From Paraburkholderia sp. HP33-1 (lineage in GTDB: Bacteria > Pseudomonadota > Gammaproteobacteria > Burkholderiales > Burkholderiaceae): DNA of 64,000 nucleotides. Position 1 is the stretch's first letter, and the number at the start of each line of letters is the position of its first letter. The notes below the pieces were generated by a model, which ran no database searches, was not told where the DNA came from, and saw only the letters and a list, made by a program, of their open reading frames with translations. This document shows positions 59,147-64,000 of this stretch, piece after piece. The stretch lies in contig NZ_JAJEJR010000002.1 in the NCBI RefSeq assembly GCF_021390595.1, forward strand, positions 806,001 to 870,000. The letters run 5' to 3'. The position numbers and the translations under genes were made by a program.

Positions 59147-60309
59147 GCGCGACAACCCGCAACGAGGCCGATGTCATCGTGATCGGCGGCGGCATCATGG
59201 GAACGACGACGGCGTTCTTTCTGCGCCAGCACAATCGATCAGTGATTCTGCTCGAACGCGGACTCACCGGACAGCAGGCGAGCGGCGTGAACTTCGGTGG
59301 CATTCGCCGGCAAGGCCGCGCGCTGCCGCAACTGGCGATGGCGAACCGCGCTCTGCGCACATGGCAACGCTCGGCGGAACTGCTCGGCGAGGACATCGAG
59401 TTCCTGCCCTCTGGCCACACCCGCGTGTGCTACCACCAGAAGGGCGTCGAGAATTTCGACCAGTACGCGATCGACGCGCGTGCCTACGGACTCGAGCTCG
59501 AAGTGCTGCACGGCGAGGCAATGTTCAGGCGGTTTCCGTTTCTCGGCCGAGAGGTGCTGGCGGCCTCGATCTCGCCGCTCGACGGCCACGCCAATCCGCG
59601 CCTCGCCGCGCCCGCGTTTGGCCGCGCGGCCGTGCGGCTCGGCGGGCAGGTGATCGAAGATACGGAGATCGTGCGCGTCGAAAAAGACGCTGGACGGTTT
59701 CGCGTGGAAAGCGTGCGCGGCGACGTCTACTGGGCGACGCAACTCGTGATCTGCGCCGGCGCATGGGCGAGCCGGCTCACCGAACAGTTCGGCGAAACAG
59801 TGCCGATTACCGCGCGCGGCCCGCAAATGTGCGTGACCGAGCCGGTGCCGTATGTGTTCAAGTCGTCAATGGGCGTGTTCACATCGGTGAAGGAAGAGAG
59901 CATTTACTTTCGGCAGATTCCGCGCGGCAACATCATCGTCGGCGGCGGTCCAGCCGGTCCCGCCGATGCCGTCACGAGCCGAGCCTCCGTATTGCCCATC
60001 AATACCGTGCGGCAACTGGCGCAGATGCGGCGGCTCGTGCCCGCGTTGGCGCCGCTGCATATCATTCGCGTGTGGAGTGGCGTGGAAAGCTATCTGCCTG
60101 ACGGCGAGCCGGTGATTGGTCCAAGTGGGCAGGTTGACGGCTTGTTCTACGCGTTCGGTTTCAGCGGCTCGGGTTTTCAGATCGGTCCGGGCGTCGGCGA
60201 GACGCTGGCGGAACTCGTCGCCACAGGCAGCACGATGATTCCCCTCGACGCGTTTTCCATCCGGCGTTTCGAGAAACAGCCTGCGGCCCGCTCGACCATC
60301 GTGACGTGA
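59143..60309 (+). CDS. FAD-dependent beta subunit of an amine dehydrogenase (HcnC/LhpB/OoxB-like)
   Basis: A 388-aa DAO-family flavoprotein with VIVIGGGIMGTTTAFFL at residues 11-27 and the C-terminal RVWSGVESYLPDGEPVIGPSG...YAFGFSGSGFQIGPGVGETLAELV typical of glycine/sarcosine oxidase relatives. It is the substrate-oxidising subunit that acts with the two preceding genes; known systems of this build oxidise glycine (HCN synthase), octopine/nopaline, D-hydroxyproline or L-proline. It overlaps both neighbours (ATGA, TGATG). Confidence 0.9.
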   Translation: MSATTRNEADVIVIGGGIMGTTTAFFLRQHNRSVILLERGLTGQQASGVNFGGIRRQGRALPQLAMANRALRTWQRSAELLGEDIEFLPSGHTRVCYHQKGVENFDQYAIDARAYGLELEVLHGEAMFRRFPFLGREVLAASISPLDGHANPRLAAPAFGRAAVRLGGQVIEDTEIVRVEKDAGRFRVESVRGDVYWATQLVICAGAWASRLTEQFGETVPITARGPQMCVTEPVPYVFKSSMGVFTSVKEESIYFRQIPRGNIIVGGGPAGPADAVTSRASVLPINTVRQLAQMRRLVPALAPLHIIRVWSGVESYLPDGEPVIGPSGQVDGLFYAFGFSGSGFQIGPGVGETLAELVATGSTMIPLDAFSIRRFEKQPAARSTIVT

Positions 60310-60686
60310 TGAAACAGTCCATCAGCCTCAGTGCCGCCCGCGCGTTCATCGAAGCTCATTTCGACGAACCGGTGACGCTCGCCCAACTCGCCGCACTGTC
60401 CGCGCTCAGCGTGTCGCGTTTCGCCACGGTGTTCCGGCAGCAATACGGTTCCTCGCCGTATCGCTATCTGTGCAGGCTGCGCATTCAGCGCGCACAGACG
60501 CTGTTGCTCGAAGGCGTGCCGGGTTCGGTGGTCGCGACGGAGGTCGGCTTCTTCGATCAGAGCCATTTTGGCCGCCATTTCAAGCGGTGCTGTGGGATGA
60601 CGCCCAGTACGTTTATGAAACGCGCGGCGGCAAGTGCTAGCCATGCGGGCGAAGGCGGTACCGCTGCGCATACGCGACTTCGCTGA
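60309..60686 (+). CDS. Short AraC-family regulator (DNA-binding domain only)
   Basis: A 125-aa protein that consists of the double helix-turn-helix only: FIEAHFDEPVTLAQLAALSALSVSRFATVFRQQYGSSPYRYLCRLRIQRAQTLL and VVATEVGFFDQSHFGRHFKRCCGMTPS. There is no effector domain, and the tail after residue 105 is loosely composed. One-base overlap with the dehydrogenase gene makes it the last gene of the operon, so it is likely to control it. It may need a partner or be constitutively active. Confidence 0.9.
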   Translation: MKQSISLSAARAFIEAHFDEPVTLAQLAALSALSVSRFATVFRQQYGSSPYRYLCRLRIQRAQTLLLEGVPGSVVATEVGFFDQSHFGRHFKRCCGMTPSTFMKRAAASASHAGEGGTAAHTRLR

Positions 60687-60877
60687 TACCCGGAGCATGA
60701 CCCGCACCGGGAATCGTGGAGGCTTACGGAGAACGCAGCCAGCGCATGTTTGAATCATCAGCCTCCTGCACCCGATTGTGGCGCGTAGGGGGCAACGTCG
60801 CCAGATAGGACGGCAGGCGGACTTTCCCGGAACTGGACGGACCCCACGACCGCCACCGGATGCGCAACCGCGGCGAT

Positions 60878-61290
60878 TCAGTACTGCCTGAACCATTCGC
60901 CGTAGCCCTGTACCAGAAAGCCTCCGGAGCGTTCGACGTACTGCGGGCGGGAGGTTTCGTAGACGTTGCGAAGTGCAAACCACGGCACCCGCGGCAGATC
61001 ATGATGCACGGCATGATAGTTGTTGTTCAGAAACAGCAACCGCCACAACCATCCCGCTTCGTTGATCACCGTACGATGCGTGGGCTGCTCCGCAACCCGA
61101 TGCTCATGAAACGAACGCACCGATGCAAGCGCCAGCGAGCCATGCGGGCACGTCGCGCCAATCGCCATCGCGAACTCTGGCGAGCGCTTGCGCACCTGTC
61201 GCGGCAATCGAAAATGCTGGCCCGAACAGCAATCGGCCGATCAACGTATTGCGGAACATCAGCAACGCGCGCATCGCGGTCCCCGCGCGC
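60878..61290 (-). pseudogene. Fatty acid desaturase remnant, frameshifted, 5' end lost
   Basis: Read on the minus strand, two frames carry parts of one membrane desaturase. The upstream part (about 61289 to 61104) has MRALLMFRNTLIGRLLFGPAFSIA and WRDVPAWLAGAC and then a stop. The downstream part (about 61135 to 60878) has SVRSFHEHR (a His-box), WRLLFLNNNYHAVHHDLP (the last His-box) and the ending SGGFLVQGYGEWFRQY. The middle of the protein is missing at the frame change, and the first His-boxes and start are absent. It is not functional. Confidence 0.75.
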
Positions 61291-61293
61291 GGG

Positions 61294-61716
61294 CTTGTCG
61301 GCGGATATGATCCCGTTTCAAAAACCTGCCTGAACAACGACTGCGACCAGATGAGCGATTTCCGCTCGTCCGGGCAGATTCAGGCACTTGCGTTCACTGC
61401 TGAGCCCTATTGGGATCTCGGCAGTGGATGGACTGTCGGCGTCGAAGCGGGCCCGGCCATCTATCGCACAACGTGGACGACGAACGCTATTGTCGAGACG
61501 GACGGCTGGAAGCTTGGCCCTCCGGGCACCGATCATGTGCTGACGACATCGCCAGCTCTGCACCTCGGCTCGTTAGTGGGCGTATCGGTTAGCAAGGGGC
61601 ATTTCAGCCTTCGGTACAACTACATCTATGCGCCGATCCACTTCGGGACCACCGACAATGCATCGCCGGCAGGTGTGAAAGGCGCACATATGCTCACCGC
61701 AAATTACACATGGTGA
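61294..61716 (+). pseudogene. Outer-membrane beta-barrel protein remnant, 5' end lost
   Basis: The last about 140 residues read as alternating beta strands of a barrel (ALAFTAEPYWDLGSGWTVGVEAGPAIYRTTW, GVSVSKGHFSLRYNYIYAPIHFG) and end in the aromatic C-terminus TANYTW expected for Bam-inserted proteins. Upstream of about 61294 the frame continues only as antisense of the desaturase remnant, so the signal peptide and N-terminal strands are gone. The exact family is not recognised. Confidence 0.6.
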
Positions 61717-61827
61717 TGCGGGCATATGTTTTATGCGGGATGGCGCTTTTAGCGTAAAGGTCAAATCCCACCGGACGCCTCATATAAGATAGCGAACTTT
61801 GCCCGACCGCAAGCGGACGTGTTCTGG

Positions 61828-63042
61828 ATGGTTAAAAAATTCACCTCGTCATATGGCGCGCTGTCTGTCGCCTTTCTGGCAGCAGCGATCCTTTTCGCCA
61901 AGGCTCCATTACGGATTCTCCACGGATATCTGTGGGCTGAAGATGCGGCCCAGTTCCTCGTCGCGGCTTATTCGTTCGGCATATGTTCGCTGCATCAGGA
62001 GTACGCAGGGTATCTGCATACCATCCCGCGGCTGATCACGCTGTTTCAATGGTCGGTATTGCCTTTGCGCGCCGCGCCGCATTTCTTCGTCATCGGCTGC
62101 CTGCTGCTGTCGGCCGCCTCATCCGCCTATCTTTATCGCGCCCTGTTGCGCTATGAATGGGTGCGCGCGCCACAACTGATGGCGACGCTGATGGCGCTCG
62201 TGCCGTGGATTGCCCCTCAGAGCGGGGAAGTGTTTCTCGACATCACCAACCTGCAATGGGTACTGGCGCCGGCATTCATGGTGTTCATCTGGGAAACGGT
62301 GACGGTAGACGACGTCGCGCAGTCGCGTTGGGAGACAGCGCTGAGAGCGATCTGCATGCTGCTGCTGTCGACTACGGGGCCCTTCGGCGTGTTTGCGCTT
62401 CCTATCGCGCTTCTATGCGTATTTCACCGCACGTGGATGCTTCGCAAACCCATGAGCGCGGCCGGATGGCCAGTCTTTGCGACCTATCTGGCCGGTTGCG
62501 GCCTGCAACTCGTCACGTATGCCGCGCATCGGCAGGTATTGCCCGCCAATGATCTGGTCTGGGTACACGAACTCGTCGCACACCTCCTCGCCACTCTTCT
62601 GATCTCACCATCGACCATTGACGCACATCCACCGGTCGCAATATGGGCGGCAGCCGCGATCGGGGTCGTCATCGTCATCGGCCTGACCACGCGAGCGCGC
62701 CTCCCAATGCTCATGCTGCTGTTTATTACCAGTGCAGCATGGGCGGGCGGCATACTCAAGAGCCCGTCGGGGACTCATTTCTTCTGGGGCGGTGCGGGAT
62801 CGCGTTATACCTACCCCGCCGGGGTATTCATCCTGTGGTCGATTATCCTGGTCTGCGGATCGGTGCGGTGGCGCTCAGGCGTGGTGTACTGTACGGCCAT
62901 TGGCGCCTTCATTGTTCTGAATGGCGCTGCGGTATTCAATATCGATGGGCCGATGGAATGGACGATCATCCGGCAGGGTGACCGGTTCATGATTCAGGTG
63001 CCGCCGGGGTGGAAAACTGAAGTTCCCGCAGTCAAGGGCTAG
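61828..63042 (+). CDS. Polytopic membrane protein of unknown function
   Basis: A 404-aa inner-membrane protein with ten or so hydrophobic segments and a short polar C-terminus (GDRFMIQVPPGWKTE). GYLWAEDAAQFLVAAYSFG and YLHTIPRLITLF in the first periplasmic loop, with acidic residues, recall glycosyltransferase-C-fold and O-antigen-type membrane proteins, but I see no decisive motif. Start could be GTG 61819 or ATG 61828; neither has a strong ribosome site. It lies between the eroded genes and the phage remnants. Confidence 0.65.
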   Translation: MVKKFTSSYGALSVAFLAAAILFAKAPLRILHGYLWAEDAAQFLVAAYSFGICSLHQEYAGYLHTIPRLITLFQWSVLPLRAAPHFFVIGCLLLSAASSAYLYRALLRYEWVRAPQLMATLMALVPWIAPQSGEVFLDITNLQWVLAPAFMVFIWETVTVDDVAQSRWETALRAICMLLLSTTGPFGVFALPIALLCVFHRTWMLRKPMSAAGWPVFATYLAGCGLQLVTYAAHRQVLPANDLVWVHELVAHLLATLLISPSTIDAHPPVAIWAAAAIGVVIVIGLTTRARLPMLMLLFITSAAWAGGILKSPSGTHFFWGGAGSRYTYPAGVFILWSIILVCGSVRWRSGVVYCTAIGAFIVLNGAAVFNIDGPMEWTIIRQGDRFMIQVPPGWKTEVPAVKG

Positions 63043-63230
63043 GCCCAGACGATCGCCTGCACGGCGGCGATGGTAGTCGCTGCCGCGATTTCTTCTTTCA
63101 GTGTGGTGCGCTTCTGGAACGCCACCCATCCTTGGGCAAGGATCGTTGTGTAAAGCCCCTGAAGATCTGGCAGCGTGAACGGCACCAGCGTGTTATCGGC
63201 AGCTTTCCAGTAGAAGCCTGCTGGCGTCGA
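63043..63230 (-). pseudogene. Phage tail protein C-terminal fragment (DUF4376-like)
   Basis: Minus-strand reading gives about 60 residues: GFYWKAADNTLVPFTLPDLQ, then LAQGWVAFQKRTTLKEEIAAATT and AVQAIVWA to a stop at about 63043. This matches the usual C-terminal domain of tail-fibre/tail-assembly proteins of Burkholderia prophages (DUF4376). No start codon or N-terminal part is present: homology stops at about 63230, where a plus-strand tail fragment begins. Confidence 0.6.
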
Positions 63231-63772
63231 ACTACCTGATTCAGGCGACTTTCCTCGAGACGGACACGAACAACACGGTTCTACCGTACTACAACAGCGC
63301 GAACCCGTCGCTGGCGCTGAACGGTCCCAGTGGCAACAGCTCGACTCAGCCGACCCGGCGCGCGAGACAGGTCTCGCTACAGCTTCTGGCGGGGGCGGCG
63401 GCAGCGACTGGTGCGCAGACGATGCCAGCCGTTACAGCTGGCTATATCGGTCTCTGGATCGACACTGTCGCCAACGGCCAGTCCACGATCACCTCCAGCA
63501 ACATCACGCAGTACGCCGGCGCCCCAATTCTTCCGTCGTCGCTGCTCCCCTCGATCCAGAACGGCAACCTGTCATACGCCGTCGCAACGGGCAGTGCAAA
63601 CGCACACACGATCGCCCTTACGCCAGCTCTCACGGCTCGCGTCGACGGGCTGATGAAGCGTTTGCTTCTGGTTGGGGTTGAACCTGAACCGCGAAATATG
63701 CGGTTCAGGCCATTCCTTCTGCATTGCAACTCAAGGCGGAGAAGTGATAGCCGTTCGAATGCCAGAGGGTAA
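63230..63772 (+). pseudogene. Phage tail fibre fragment, both ends damaged
   Basis: The frame is open from about 63230 (LASNYLIQATFLETDTNNTV) through YIGLWIDTVANGQSTITSSN and SYAVATGSANAHTIALTPAL, a typical prophage tail-fibre pattern. After ALTARVDGL (about 63650) it changes into a basic low-complexity tail containing a hairpin, so the C-terminus is also altered. ATG 63422 is only an internal methionine. Confidence 0.6.
63683..63709. terminator. Strong hairpin inside the tail-fibre remnant
   Basis: Perfect 10-bp arms CCTGAACCGC (63683-63692) and GCGGTTCAGG (63700-63709) with loop GAAATAT. No U-tract follows on either strand, so it might be a terminator stem, a phage site or a recombination scar. 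Confidence 0.4.
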
Positions 63773-63797
63773 GGTTTGGCGCGTGTTCGGTTAACGC

Positions 63798-64000
63798 TCA
63801 ATGAGGGTCGGCTACGCGGCACGCGTGGTCGAGCAGCCCTTCGGCCGCACCGCTGCCGCCATCGATGTCGATACCGCTATTGACAATCAGCCACCCATCC
63901 CGATCCGCGGACGGTCCCGCGCCGGTGACGAGGATCGTTTGCGTGGCCATCGTCGCTGGGGCAGGATTGTCGCGCGCGACGATCCGGAACGGGTTGTCGG
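63798..64000 (-). CDS. 3' end of an unrecognised gene (cut by window edge)
   Basis: A minus-strand frame is open from the window edge to a TGA at 63798-63800, giving about 66 residues: NPFRIVARDNPAPATMATQT, then GWLIVNSGIDIDGGSGAAEG and LLDHACRVADPH. Composition and codon use look coding. It might belong to the same prophage region, but no family is recognised. Confidence 0.45.
   Translation of the reverse strand, partial: DNPFRIVARDNPAPATMATQTILVTGAGPSADRDGWLIVNSGIDIDGGSGAAEGLLDHACRVADPH

Noticed and set aside
57465..60309. True hydrogen cyanide synthase hcnABC
   Set aside because: The architecture matches, but the coupling to a family 5 ABC transporter and AraC gene fits amine/opine use better; glycine would not need such a transporter.

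Overview
This GC-rich, densely packed window looks like a piece of a beta-proteobacterial chromosome or megaplasmid from the Burkholderia/Paraburkholderia/Caballeronia group. That assignment rests on a Burkholderia-type type VI secretion gene run, a DUF4148 secreted protein, many LysR/GntR/AraC regulators each beside a catabolic operon, and the general protein style. It is an inference; no rRNA or other marker gene is present.

Layout. 1-3140: the end of a type VI secretion operon (tssF cut by the window edge, tssG, tssJ). 3334-5621: a gluconate 5-dehydrogenase-like SDR, a stand-alone copy of the membrane-sensor half of adenylate cyclases preceded by a structured leader and a micro-ORF, and a DUF4148 protein. 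5713-10543: a five-gene translationally coupled operon of unknown substrate (ketopantoate-reductase-like, VOC, MaoC, type III CoA-transferase, divergent AroE-like) followed by its likely LysR regulator; the same 25-bp operator architecture lies before the operon and before the regulator. 10524-15436, minus strand: a PAS-GGDEF-EAL protein, a metallophosphoesterase and a class II glutamine amidotransferase.

15752-25306: a respiratory nitrate reductase operon (narGHJI), a parvulin, narK and a Tat-exported SagB-type nitroreductase, with cobF convergent behind it. 26179-32007: a ribose-type sugar ABC transporter (two permeases, double ATPase, binding protein) divergent from a GntR/FadR regulator, with three near-identical palindromes in the shared promoter. 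32024-37450: hypothetical proteins, including a pair of paralogous ~100-aa proteins, a lone beta-keto-acid cleavage enzyme and a cold-shock protein.

37753-60686 is a large catabolic region. A minus-strand operon (tartrate dehydrogenase, aspartoacylase-like deacylase, micro-ORF, succinate-semialdehyde-type dehydrogenase, class V aminotransferase) is read away from a LysR gene. Next come an Lrp regulator, a class III transaminase, a GhrA-like reductase and a double GNAT, then a plus-strand run: aldehyde dehydrogenase, haloacid dehalogenase, DadA/PuuB-like oxidase, a complete peptide/opine-type ABC transporter, a three-subunit HcnABC/LhpFEB-type amine dehydrogenase and a short AraC regulator. 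Together these suggest uptake and oxidative opening of an amino-acid derivative or opine, followed by transamination and aldehyde oxidation; the substrate cannot be read from the sequence.

60878-64000 is eroded DNA: a desaturase and an outer-membrane protein that both lost their 5' ends at one junction, a large membrane protein of unknown role, then two back-to-back phage tail gene fragments and the 3' end of an unrecognised gene. No tRNA, rRNA, CRISPR array or intact insertion sequence was found.
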